A stretch of DNA of 14,432 bases from an uncultured Collinsella sp. (GCA_959599635.1 CAUGJN010000029.1:1-14432), one strand, 5' to 3'. Positions 6,930 through 13,798 are shown, counted from the first letter of the stretch. The notes: generated by a model not told the origin, from the letters alone. Made by a program: numbers and translations.

Positions 6930-8348
6930 CTAGAAGATTCGGCGCAGGTCTCCGCGGTTGAGGGACTCGTCGAAGAGGTGCTTGAATACCACACTGCCGT
7001 GCAGGCCGTCGTGCTCGAACTCGTTGGTTACCCAGGCGTGCGAGTTGCCCACGCGGCTGAGCGTATCGAGCTGCAGGCCCGAGTCCACGTACATGTCATC
7101 GAAGTACACCGCGGCCTGGAGCGGCACCTCGTTGCAGGCCAGGCGCTGCGGGTCGTAGATCTTGTCCCAGCTGGTGTCCTCCATCAGCAGATCCATCGCG
7201 GGCTTGAAGGGCTTAAGTTCGGGCATCTGCTCAAACATCCACGGGAACATGGCCTCGCCGGTAAACATGAGCGGGCGCGCGAGTGTGTCGAACTCGGTAC
7301 GATGGGCTTTCTCTTCTGCCGCGGCCCAGCGAATGGGCATGGTGTCGCCGTCGGCGTAGATGAACTCCTGAAGCGTCCAGTACAGCGGATTCGCGCGCGT
7401 GTTGGTGCGCTCGAAGGCGCACATCAAAAAGCTATCGGATACTGAGGCACCGCAGCTCAGCGTGCCGTCGCCGTCAACAAAAGCGTGGTCGATAATCCAA
7501 TGCATGCGCTCAAAGCTCGGCTTCATGCCAAAGTCGCTGCCCATAAGCTGCAGGCGCTCCACCGTCATCGGCGAGCCGTCGGGTAGCACAGGCTTCTGCT
7601 CCTCAAGCGCATCGGCCAGCGCCGCCACGCGCTCGACGTCGGCGGGGTAGCGGTCGTAATACTGCCGCGTCTTGGCGGCCATGCGCGGGAAGGTGTGCGC
7701 GTAGACCTCGCTGGCGCTCGCCGGGACGTGGGGGATGCCACCGCAGGTAAAGCTCGCCGCCACGCCCTCGGGGAAGAGCGACAGGTAGCTCAGCGTCAAA
7801 AAGCCGCCGTAGCTCTGCCCCAGTGTGACCCAGGGCTTGCCGCCAAAGCCCACCAGGCGCAGGTACTCAAAATCGCGCACGATGGAGCTGGCAAGATAGC
7901 GCTTGAGGAAATCCGCCTGCGAGCGTGCTGTATCGGCGCCGGCGGCCGTTGCGCGATCACCCAGTGCCTTGATCGTGCGTCCGTCCACGCAGCTACTGCG
8001 TCCGGTGCCGCGCTGGTCGGGAAGGACCACGCGGAAGTGCTTGACGGCCTCCTCGATCCAGCCGTCGCTTGTGGGAGACAGCGGACGCGGGCTCTCGCCG
8101 CCGGGGCCGCCCTGCAAAAACAGGAGCAGTGGCAGATCGTCGTTGATGCGGTCGGGCGCGCAAACCACACGGTAGAAGAGCTTGATGCTCTCGGGCGCGC
8201 CGGCGATGGGTGTCGGTATAGCGCCGCGGCGCATGGTGCTGCCGACGGCCAGGAGCATCGGCTCCAGGCCGCGCCAGTCGAGGGGGACGTCGATGCTGTG
8301 GTCCTCGACATACAGGCCGGGGACGTGGTACGAAGTGATGAGGGCCAT
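6930..8348 (-). CDS. Alpha/beta hydrolase, peptidase family S33 (proline iminopeptidase-like)
   Basis: A predicted cytoplasmic serine peptidase of 472 aa. S33 enzymes remove N-terminal proline or other residues from short peptides. The oxyanion-region motif appears as LFLQGGPGGESPRP (77-89), followed by LPDQRGTGRSSCVDG (109-123) and the nucleophile elbow TLGQSYGGFLTLSYLSLFP (175-193, Ser179). The C-terminal part has YFDDMYVDSGLQLDTL and WVTNEFEHDGLHGSV, which carry the likely acid and His of the triad. There is no signal peptide. I chose ATG 8348, not a frame extension to 8429, because GGAAG lies just upstream and the family N-terminus begins here. It is divergent from proA and convergent with proB, so it sits between the two proline-synthesis genes. 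A TAGAAT -10-like box (minus, 8392-8387) is present but the -35 is poor. Exact substrate specificity is inferred. Confidence 0.85.
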   Translation of the reverse strand: MALITSYHVPGLYVEDHSIDVPLDWRGLEPMLLAVGSTMRRGAIPTPIAGAPESIKLFYRVVCAPDRINDDLPLLLFLQGGPGGESPRPLSPTSDGWIEEAVKHFRVVLPDQRGTGRSSCVDGRTIKALGDRATAAGADTARSQADFLKRYLASSIVRDFEYLRLVGFGGKPWVTLGQSYGGFLTLSYLSLFPEGVAASFTCGGIPHVPASASEVYAHTFPRMAAKTRQYYDRYPADVERVAALADALEEQKPVLPDGSPMTVERLQLMGSDFGMKPSFERMHWIIDHAFVDGDGTLSCGASVSDSFLMCAFERTNTRANPLYWTLQEFIYADGDTMPIRWAAAEEKAHRTEFDTLARPLMFTGEAMFPWMFEQMPELKPFKPAMDLLMEDTSWDKIYDPQRLACNEVPLQAAVYFDDMYVDSGLQLDTLSRVGNSHAWVTNEFEHDGLHGSVVFKHLFDESLNRGDLRRIF

Positions 8349-8460
8349 GTGAGTCTTCCGTTCGTTGCGGTGTTTCGGGTTGACCAATTCTACCGCCGCG
8401 GGCGAGGCCATGCGCAAATCGGCTACCATGGTTGCAAACTTCTAGGAGAAAGGGCCGCCC

Positions 8461-9747
8461 ATGTCGGTCGATATAGCCACGTATGTCCACGATCTTGCCG
8501 TTGCCGCTAAGGCAGCGTCGGCCTCGCTTGCCACGGCGAGCGACGAGCAGCGCCAGGAGGCCGTGCGCGCCATGGCCGCAGCGCTGCGCAACGGTATCGA
8601 CTCCATCGTCGCCGCCAACGAGCTCGATATGTCCGCCGCGCGCGATGCGGGGACCTCGGCGGGGCTCCTCGACCGTCTGCTGCTGACGCCCGAGCGCGTC
8701 GAGGGTATGGCCGCCGGCCTGGAGAAGCTCGCCGAGCTGCCCGATCCTGTCGGCCGCGTGCTCGACCACCGCGTGCTCGCAAGCGGCGTGGACCTCACCC
8801 GCGTGAGCGTGCCGTTGGGCCTGGTCGCCATGGTGTACGAGGCGCGCCCCAACGTGACGGCCGACGCCGCGGGCATCTGCATCCGCACCGGCAACGCCTG
8901 CATTCTGCGCGGCGGCTCGCTGGCCTATCACTCGTGTGCCATGATTGCCGAACTGCTGGCCGATGCGCTCGAGGCCAAGGGCTTCCCGCGCGAGGCCGTG
9001 TCGATGATCGAGTCTACCGACCGCGAGGCCACCGGCGAGCTCATGAAGCTCCGCGGCGTCGTCGATGTGCTCATTCCGCGTGGCGGTGCGGGCCTGATCC
9101 AGCGCTGCGTGCGCGAGTCGCTCGTTCCGGTGATCGAGACGGGCACGGGTAACTGCCACATCTACGTGCATGAATCCGCCGACTTCGATAAAGCGCTCAA
9201 TATTATCGTCAACGCTAAGACGCAGCGCGTGGGCGTGTGCAATGCCGCCGAGTCGCTGCTGGTCGACCATGCTGTGGCCAATGTGTTTTTGTCTGCGGTC
9301 GTTGCCGTGCTGCACGACCACGGCGTGCTCATTCACGGCGACGAGGCCACGTGCGCCGCATGCGCCGACGCCGGGCTTGCCGAGGGCGATGACTACGTTG
9401 CCGCGACTGAGGAGGACTGGGGTCGCGAGTATCTGGCGCTCGAGATGAGCGTGAAGGTCGTGGCGAACGAGGACGAGGCCATCGCGCACATCAACCGCTA
9501 CGGCACGATGCACTCCGAGGCCATCGTTGCAGAGGACACGGATGCTTGCGAGCGCTTCCTGGACGAGGTCGATGCCTCGGCCGTGTATGCCAACGCCAGC
9601 ACGCGCTTTACCGACGGCGGCGAGTTTGGCCTGGGCGCCGAGATTGGCATCTCGACCCAAAAGCTCCACGCCCGCGGCCCCTTTGCCGCCGAGGCCCTCA
9701 CCACCTACAAATACAAGCTCCGAGGCACCGGCCAGGTCCGCCCCTAA
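8461..9747 (+). CDS. proA: Gamma-glutamyl phosphate reductase (glutamate-5-semialdehyde dehydrogenase)
   Basis: It reduces gamma-glutamyl phosphate with NADPH to glutamate-5-semialdehyde, the second step of proline synthesis after ProB. The protein is 428 aa, normal length, of the aldehyde dehydrogenase superfamily. Motifs are VPLGLVAMVYEARPNVTADA (117-136), ILRGGSLAYHS (148-158), VLIPRGGAGLIQ (203-214), VIETGTGNCHIYV (224-236), NAKTQRVGVCNAAESLLV (251-268, catalytic Cys260) and FTDGGEFGLGAEIGISTQKLHARGP near the C-terminus. The start ATG 8461 has a strong AGGAGAAAGG Shine-Dalgarno. The 112-base gap to the divergent S33 gene must hold promoters for both. TTGACC (8380-8385) is a possible -35, with no good -10 at standard spacing. 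It is separated from proB by about 1.8 kb. Confidence 0.96.
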   Translation: MSVDIATYVHDLAVAAKAASASLATASDEQRQEAVRAMAAALRNGIDSIVAANELDMSAARDAGTSAGLLDRLLLTPERVEGMAAGLEKLAELPDPVGRVLDHRVLASGVDLTRVSVPLGLVAMVYEARPNVTADAAGICIRTGNACILRGGSLAYHSCAMIAELLADALEAKGFPREAVSMIESTDREATGELMKLRGVVDVLIPRGGAGLIQRCVRESLVPVIETGTGNCHIYVHESADFDKALNIIVNAKTQRVGVCNAAESLLVDHAVANVFLSAVVAVLHDHGVLIHGDEATCAACADAGLAEGDDYVAATEEDWGREYLALEMSVKVVANEDEAIAHINRYGTMHSEAIVAEDTDACERFLDEVDASAVYANASTRFTDGGEFGLGAEIGISTQKLHARGPFAAEALTTYKYKLRGTGQVRP

Positions 9748-9761
9748 CGCCCGCGCAAACA

Positions 9762-9802
9762 AAAACCACCACAAAGGTGCCTGTCCCCTTTGTGGTGGTT
9801 TT
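9762..9802. terminator. Repeat hairpin / bidirectional terminator between proA and the HD-domain gene
   Basis: A perfect 16-bp stem, AAAACCACCACAAAGG with CCTTTGTGGTGGTTTT, has loop TGCCTGTCC. A/T-tracts on both sides suit termination of the convergent proA and HD-domain transcripts. The whole 41-bp sequence recurs identically at 10470-10510, so it is a dispersed repeat used as a terminator. Confidence 0.85.
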
Positions 9803-9806
9803 GGAA

Positions 9807-10406
9807 TTAAGCCTGAAAGGTGTCGCGGTCGGGGGCGAAGGACTGCATGGCCGCGATGGTACGGTCGAAGAGCTCGGGGAGCTCCCAGCCCAGCATCTCG
9901 GCACCCTGCGTAATCACGTCGCGCGAGCAGCCGGCGGCAAAGCGCTTGTCCTTGAACTTTTTCTTGAGCGACTTGGTCGTAAAGTCCATGACGCTCTTAC
10001 TCGGACGCATGATGACGGCAGCACCGATCAAGCCGGTGAGCTCGTCGCAGGCAAACAGGATCTTTTCCATCTGCAGCTCGGGCTTGGGCAGCGAGGTGTT
10101 GAAGTCCGACGTGTGCGTCTGAATGGCGCGAATGAGATCGGGAGAGGCGCCCTCGCCTTCAAGGATCTCGGCCGCATAGATGGTGTGGTTCATGGGGTCG
10201 TCCTCATGCTCCTCCCAATCTAGGTCGTGCAGCAGACCGACGATGCCCCAAAACTCCTCGTTCTCGGGGTCGAACTCGCGCGCAAAGTAGCGCATGGTGC
10301 CCTCGACCGTTTCGCCGTGGGTGATGTGGAACGGGTCCTTATTGTGCTCGTTGAGCAATTCGAACGCACGGTCGCGGGTGATTCCGGCGGAAAGTGGCTC
10401 TGCCAT
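9807..10406 (-). CDS. HD-domain protein (predicted metal-dependent phosphohydrolase), specific role unknown
   Basis: A 199-aa soluble protein with the HD superfamily metal-binding pattern: His30 in FHITHGETVEG (26-36), His60-Asp61 in GLLHDLDWEEH (57-67), His74 and His98 in the following helices, and Asp121 in FACDELTGLIGAAVIMRP (118-135). This is the small stand-alone HD type that resembles predicted hydrolases of nucleotides or related phosphorylated compounds. No cyclic-nucleotide or (p)ppGpp synthetase domain is attached, and the substrate cannot be deduced. The start ATG 10406 has AAGGAG close upstream on the minus strand. Repeat-hairpin terminators flank the gene on both sides, so it is likely monocistronic. 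No promoter was identified. Confidence 0.8.
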   Translation of the reverse strand: MAEPLSAGITRDRAFELLNEHNKDPFHITHGETVEGTMRYFAREFDPENEEFWGIVGLLHDLDWEEHEDDPMNHTIYAAEILEGEGASPDLIRAIQTHTSDFNTSLPKPELQMEKILFACDELTGLIGAAVIMRPSKSVMDFTTKSLKKKFKDKRFAAGCSRDVITQGAEMLGWELPELFDRTIAAMQSFAPDRDTFQA

Positions 10407-10449
10407 AAAAGACTCCTTGTGCTCGCAGGTATCGCTAAGAATGAATACT

Positions 10450-10467
10450 ACTAGAACGACTAGAACG
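10450..10467. repeat. Tandem 9-bp repeat ACTAGAACG x2
   Basis: Two perfect tandem copies of ACTAGAACG lie immediately upstream of the 41-bp repeat hairpin and in the leader of the HD-domain gene. Function is unknown; it may be only a local duplication. The 9-mer AACGACTAG formed at the junction also occurs (minus strand) beside the GTCCCC motif near 13527-13537. Confidence 0.4.
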
Positions 10468-10468
10468 A

Positions 10469-10511
10469 AAAAACCACCACAAAGGTGCCTGTCCCCTTTG
10501 TGGTGGTTTTT
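10469..10511. terminator. Repeat hairpin / terminator after the CarD-like gene
   Basis: A perfect 17-bp stem (AAAAACCACCACAAAGG with CCTTTGTGGTGGTTTTT) around loop TGCCTGTCC, a second copy of the element at 9762-9802. On the minus strand it follows the CarD-like stop codon by about 12 bases and ends in a T-run, so it should terminate that transcript. It also lies in the upstream region of the HD-domain gene. Confidence 0.85.
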
Positions 10512-10523
10512 GGCGCGGATGGG

Positions 10524-11009
10524 TTAGTTGAGGGCGGCTTGGGCTAGGCGGGCTTCGGCGGCCTCCTCGGTGACGCCCAATGCCACGGCGAACTCCTCGA
10601 TGGAGCGGCGCTTGGCTTCCTTGAGTACACGCATATAGTAAGAGCTGGGCTTTTTATCGGCTTCCTCGGCCTGGCGAATGCGGTGCATCATGGTCTTTGC
10701 CACGCGGACCGTCTCGGGCGCGCCCAGCTTGAGCTGCTGCTTAAAGTGTGTCTCTTCAAGCGAGCTGTTGCGCTCGGTAAAGGTGTCGCACTCCAGCTCG
10801 TCATAGTGGCTCAGCAGATGCTCGGCATCTTGCTGAGAGATGGCGGCATGCAGACGGTCGGCCTGCGCCACAGGGTACATAAGGATCGTCTGCGCATGCC
10901 CCTGCTTGGCCTCGAGCAACAACATGGGCTGCGGCGTGTCGTCCCTAAAACCGACGACGGTGCAGACTCCCTGACCCGGATGAATGACGTGTTGACCGAT
11001 TGAGAACAT
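10524..11009 (-). CDS. CarD/CdnL-like RNA polymerase-binding transcription regulator
   Basis: A 161-aa protein of the CarD_CdnL_TRCF family. The N-terminal RNA-polymerase-interacting domain is recognisable from MFSIGQHVIHPGQGVCTVVGF (1-21), the standard beta-barrel start VHPxHGVGxV, and from the strand pattern TILMYPVAQADRLHAAIS. The C-terminal helical half (about 65-161) has the family's LKLGAPETVRVAKTMMHRIR and SSYYMRVLKEAKRRSIEEFAVALGVTEEAA. In mycobacteria and Myxococcus, CarD proteins bind the RNA polymerase beta subunit and stabilise open complexes at stable-RNA promoters. Whether this paralogue does so, or is a shorter relative, cannot be told. The start ATG 11009 has GGAGG 4 nt upstream. 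It is divergent from argS with a 342-base gap. Confidence 0.85.
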   Translation of the reverse strand: MFSIGQHVIHPGQGVCTVVGFRDDTPQPMLLLEAKQGHAQTILMYPVAQADRLHAAISQQDAEHLLSHYDELECDTFTERNSSLEETHFKQQLKLGAPETVRVAKTMMHRIRQAEEADKKPSSYYMRVLKEAKRRSIEEFAVALGVTEEAAEARLAQAALN

Positions 11010-11145
11010 GCTACCTCCAACTTATACGAATTTACGTATGTCTAGAATAACACGCTGACGTCCGCAAATCCTCGCTTTATGCAGGAAAAGCACACAACTC
11101 TGATAGGTAAGAGTATTCGATAAAAGACACAGCTCATTCACACCT

Positions 11146-11170
11146 TTATGCATTTTCAACGCGTGCATAA
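11146..11170. promoter_or_regulatory. TTATGCA-N11-TGCATAA inverted repeat, possible operator
   Basis: Perfect 7-bp arms separated by 11 bases lie about midway between the CarD-like gene and argS. The half-site TGCATA recurs in the palindrome TGCATATGCA about 60 bases nearer argS. The geometry suits a dimeric DNA-binding regulator. Arginine-repressor boxes in actinobacteria contain TGCAT-type half-sites, so ArgR is one speculative candidate. Confidence 0.3.
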
Positions 11171-11255
11171 TCTGCAGGCAGACCGGCATCTTTGAGTGAC
11201 TCCATACAAGCTGTAGTCAATTTTGTGCATATGCAATTTCGATTGGCTTTACCCT

Positions 11256-11284
11256 GCGACAGTGCCCCTCGCTTGTGATAGAGT
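11256..11284 (+). promoter_or_regulatory. Candidate argS promoter (extended -10)
   Basis: A -35 GCGACA (11256-11261), a 17-base spacer and -10 TAGAGT (11279-11284) with an upstream TG (11276-11277) make an extended -10 promoter. Transcription would start near 11291, giving an untranslated leader of about 60 nt before ATG 11352. Confidence 0.4.
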
Positions 11285-11351
11285 GCTACAAACTCTGGCT
11301 TTTGCCCTACGAGTGACCAAGAGCTCGGGGGCTTTAACACAAGGAGGATCT

Positions 11352-13205
11352 ATGCCCGAGAAGATTGAAGAGCTGGTACGCGCTGCGCTTGCTGCGGCCC
11401 AGGAGGCCGGCGACCTTTCCGCATTTGAACTTGACGATTGCGCTATCGAGCGACCGGCTGACACTTCTCATGGCGAGTGGACCTCTACCATGGCCCTGAA
11501 GTCCGCCAAGCTGGCCCACTGCGCCCCGCGCAAGATCGCCGAGGCCATCGTTGCCCATATGCCCGAGGATCCCGCGATCGAGAAGGTTGAGATCGCAGGC
11601 CCCGGTTTCATCAACTTCTACCTCTCCGTTGCCGTCAAGAATGCCATCTTTGGCGAGGCTCGCGAGAAGGGCATGGACTTCGCTAAGTCCAACGTCGGTG
11701 GTGGCCTGAAGACCCAGGTCGAGTTCGTTTCCGCCAACCCCGTCGGCCCCATGCACATCGGCCACGGCCGCTGGGCCGCGCTGGGCGATTCGCTCTGCCG
11801 CGTTATGGACCACGCCGGCTATGAGATCCAGCGTGAGTTCTACATCAATGACCACGGCTCTCAGATGAACACCTTCGGCAACTCCATCAGCACGCGCTAT
11901 ATGCAGCTTGCCGACATCATCGCCAAGCAGGGCGTTGATATCGACGAGGCTCACAAGCTGCTGATCGCCGACCGTGACGCCTTTGTTGCCGACGAGAACG
12001 ACGAGCACCCCGAGACCCATCCGTATCAGGACAACTTTGCCGAGACCTTGGGCAAGGACTCTTACGGCGGCGACTACATCATCGACGAGGCCGCCGAGTT
12101 CTGGCGCACCGACGGCGATAAGTGGGTCAACGCCGATCCTCAGGAGCGCATGGAGAGCTTCCGCGAGCGCGGCTATGTAAAGATGGTCGATAACATGCGC
12201 GACCTCTGCCACGCCGTCAACTGCGACTTCGATCGTTGGTACTCCGAGCGCTCGCTGTACGTGAAGGACACCGAGGGCGAGACCGCCGGCACCTCCGCCG
12301 TCGACCGCGCTTTTGAGAAGCTCGACAAGATGGGCTACCTCTACACCAAGGACGGCGCCCTGTGGTTCCGCTCCACCGATCTGGGCGACGACAAGGACCG
12401 CGTCCTGATCAAGTCCGACGGCGAGTACACCTACTTCGCCTCCGACGTCGCCTATCACTGGGATAAGTTCCAGCGCGTCGATCACGTCATCGACATCTGG
12501 GGCGCCGACCACCACGGTTACATCGAGCGCGTACGCTGCGTCTGCGACGCTCTTGGCTATCCCGGCAAGTTTGAGGTTCTGCTGGGCCAGCTCGTCAACC
12601 TGCTGCGTAACGGCAAGCCCGTCCGTATGTCCAAGCGCAAGGGCACCATGGTGACCCTGCAGGAGCTCGTCGACGAGGTCGGCTCCGATGCCGCTCGCTA
12701 CACGCTCATCTCCAAGAGCTCCAACCAGATGGTCGACTTCGACATCGAGGCCGTTAAGAAGCGCGACAACTCCAACCCGGTCTATTACGTGCAGTACGCT
12801 CACGCCCGCGTGTGCTCCATCCTGCGCCGTGCCGCCGACGTTACCGCCGAGCAGGCCGACGAGATGGGTATGAAGGCCGTTGCCGCCAAGGCCATCGGTG
12901 AGAACGTCGATTACTCGCTGCTGACCGACCCGACCGAGCTCGCCCTTTCGCGCAAGCTCAACGAGCTCACCGACCTGATCGCCAGCTGTGCTCGCGACCG
13001 CGCTCCGTTCCGTCTGACCCACTTTGCCGAGGAGCTCGCCGGCGACTTCCACAGCTTCTACGCTGCCTGCCAGGTTCTGCCGAGCGAGGGCCGTCCCGTC
13101 GACCCCGAGCTTTCGCGCGCCCGTCTGGCAGCTTGCGACGCTGTCCGCGTGACGCTCGCCCTGGTGCTTACCCTCGTTGGCGTTTCCGCGCCCGAGCAGA
13201 TGTAA
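11352..13205 (+). CDS. argS: Arginyl-tRNA synthetase
   Basis: It charges tRNA-Arg in the cytoplasm and is a class I synthetase. The protein is 617 aa, slightly longer than the E. coli enzyme but typical of the group. The N-terminal Add-1 domain is at about 1-110. The catalytic core follows with VEFVSANPVGPMHIGHGRWAALGD (123-146; HIGH 135-138) and FYINDHGSQM. The KMSKS-type loop is MSKRKGTMVTLQELVDEVG, starting at residue 426. The C-terminal helical DALR anticodon-binding domain covers NPVYYVQYAHARVCSILRRA to the end. The start ATG 11352 is set by a near-perfect Shine-Dalgarno AAGGAGG (11341-11347). An in-frame upstream extension to 11223 would overlap the promoter and is rejected. It ends with a dedicated terminator at 13252-13284, so it is likely monocistronic. 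No unusual features. Confidence 0.97.
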   Translation: MPEKIEELVRAALAAAQEAGDLSAFELDDCAIERPADTSHGEWTSTMALKSAKLAHCAPRKIAEAIVAHMPEDPAIEKVEIAGPGFINFYLSVAVKNAIFGEAREKGMDFAKSNVGGGLKTQVEFVSANPVGPMHIGHGRWAALGDSLCRVMDHAGYEIQREFYINDHGSQMNTFGNSISTRYMQLADIIAKQGVDIDEAHKLLIADRDAFVADENDEHPETHPYQDNFAETLGKDSYGGDYIIDEAAEFWRTDGDKWVNADPQERMESFRERGYVKMVDNMRDLCHAVNCDFDRWYSERSLYVKDTEGETAGTSAVDRAFEKLDKMGYLYTKDGALWFRSTDLGDDKDRVLIKSDGEYTYFASDVAYHWDKFQRVDHVIDIWGADHHGYIERVRCVCDALGYPGKFEVLLGQLVNLLRNGKPVRMSKRKGTMVTLQELVDEVGSDAARYTLISKSSNQMVDFDIEAVKKRDNSNPVYYVQYAHARVCSILRRAADVTAEQADEMGMKAVAAKAIGENVDYSLLTDPTELALSRKLNELTDLIASCARDRAPFRLTHFAEELAGDFHSFYAACQVLPSEGRPVDPELSRARLAACDAVRVTLALVLTLVGVSAPEQM

Positions 13206-13251
13206 TCTGCGGGTCATTTGACCGTGTAGGTTTGGTTTAACTGAGCCCTAT

Positions 13252-13284
13252 AAGCCCGATCTCCTACGGAGGTCGGGCTTTTTT
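13252..13284 (+). terminator. Rho-independent terminator of argS
   Basis: A 13-bp stem, AAGCCCGATCTCC with GGAGGTCGGGCTT (one G-U pair), has a TAC loop and is followed by a run of T (ending at 13284). It lies 47 bases after the argS stop codon. Confidence 0.9.
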
Positions 13285-13329
13285 CGCAAACGCCGACGTA
13301 TTGATGAATTTGGAACTGCTGGAAATACG

Positions 13330-13478
13330 AAACTATGCCGGTTTACTACGATGAATTGAGGAATTCTAACCACGCCGGCTTTTTGCTAAAAAGTGCAAGG
13401 CATCTACCTGCGGTTTTAGTTCAACAAGTTTCGTGTGGTCGCGGTTGAGCGATTCATCGTAGTAAACCGCCATAGTTT
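13330..13478. repeat. MITE-like inverted-repeat element with near-palindromic short ORFs
   Basis: Two 27-bp arms, 13330-13356 and 13452-13478, are inverted copies with one mismatch (core GGTTTACTACGATGAAT). They enclose about 95 bp. Because the arms contain ATG in the same frame relation, a short ORF opens inward from each side: plus strand 13335-13448 (37 codons, MPVYYDE...) and minus strand 13473-13366 (35 codons, MAVYYDE...). Neither has a strong ribosome-binding site, so I treat them as a consequence of the repeat. TCTACCTGCGGTTTT (13403-13417) matches, inverted, a 15-mer inside the element at 6706-6867. Confidence 0.6.
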
Positions 13479-13510
13479 TGGCGGAGGCAGTCAGATTTGT
13501 GGGTGGCAAA

Positions 13511-13525
13511 CAAAGAGTGTCCCCA
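13511..13525 (+). repeat. CAAAGAGTGTCCCCA repeat motif near the IS110 left end
   Basis: This 15-base motif differs by one inserted G from CAAAGGAGTGTCCCCA on the minus strand at 6929-6914, and resembles CAAAGGTGCCTGTCCCC in the two hairpins at 9762-9802 and 10469-10511. It lies about 40-50 bases before the composition change that marks the IS110 element, so it may belong to the repeat into which the element inserted. Confidence 0.45.
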
Positions 13526-13565
13526 GTGACTAGTCGTTTAAGAACGTCCATTACAGTCGAAATTG

Positions 13566-13790
13566 TCAGCCCGGGACCGTCTCGGGCTACGATTGAGGCG
13601 CGCCCAGAACGGGCCGCCGACCGGGCGCCCGCGCACGGCCGAACGTCCCTGCCCCCGAGAGGGCCCGTTGGGTGCTGCCGGCGCGGGACGCGCCGCCCCC
13701 GACGGCTGATAGGAAAGTGCCGGGCAGGTGCCGCGGCTGGTAATGTGAGTGCCGAGGGGGAGGCCATCCGGTCGAACGACTACCGGAAGG
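13566..13790 (+). ncRNA. Candidate bridge (seek) RNA of the IS110 element
   Basis: The roughly 230 bases between the probable left end and the transposase start form serial hairpins. Stem AGCCCGGG/CTCGGGCT (13568-13588) has a 5-nt loop. A bulged stem joins 13598-13605 with 13623-13634 around a 17-nt inner loop. A two-part stem (AACG/CGTT, 13642-13669, enclosing GCCC/GGGC) has an asymmetric internal loop. A perfect 7-bp stem CGGCGCG/CGCGCCG lies at 13679-13695. In IS110-family elements such as IS621 this location encodes a bridge RNA of about 180 nt. Its two internal loops pair with target and donor DNA to guide recombination. Assignment is by position and structure; the guide loops are not resolved and both ends are approximate. 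Confidence 0.5.
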
Positions 13791-13798
13791 ATACCACC

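Larger units (their letters stand above)
11010..11351. other. Divergent intergenic region between the CarD-like gene and argS
   Basis: A 342-base AT-richer region with no supported gene. It contains a TTATGCA-N11-TGCATAA inverted repeat (11146-11170), a TGCATATGCA palindrome (near 11226-11235) and an argS promoter candidate. I looked for a T-box leader (conserved GGTGGNACCGCG and an antiterminator) upstream of argS and did not find one. A 64-aa open frame on the minus strand (11146-11340) lacks a ribosome-binding site and is not credited. Confidence 0.55.

Noticed and set aside
7993..9774. 593-codon open frame on the minus strand opposite proA and part of the S33 gene
   Set aside because: Low-complexity A/R/G/H-rich translation with no recognisable domain; proA and the S33 hydrolase account for the DNA.
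11285..11351. T-box or other tRNA-sensing leader before argS
   Set aside because: The conserved T-box sequence and antiterminator/terminator pair are absent, and the leader from the candidate promoter is only about 60 nt.
11334..13217. 627-codon open frame on the minus strand opposite argS
   Set aside because: It mirrors argS, whose HIGH and MSKRKG motifs, length and Shine-Dalgarno are decisive. Long antisense frames are expected from GC-biased codon positions.
13366..13767. 133-codon minus-strand open frame across the IS110 leader and inverted repeat
   Set aside because: It crosses the composition boundary between IS110 leader and host repeat. The upstream part is R/P-rich antisense of the leader, and only the last 35 codons (from 13473) coincide with the repeat-derived short ORF.
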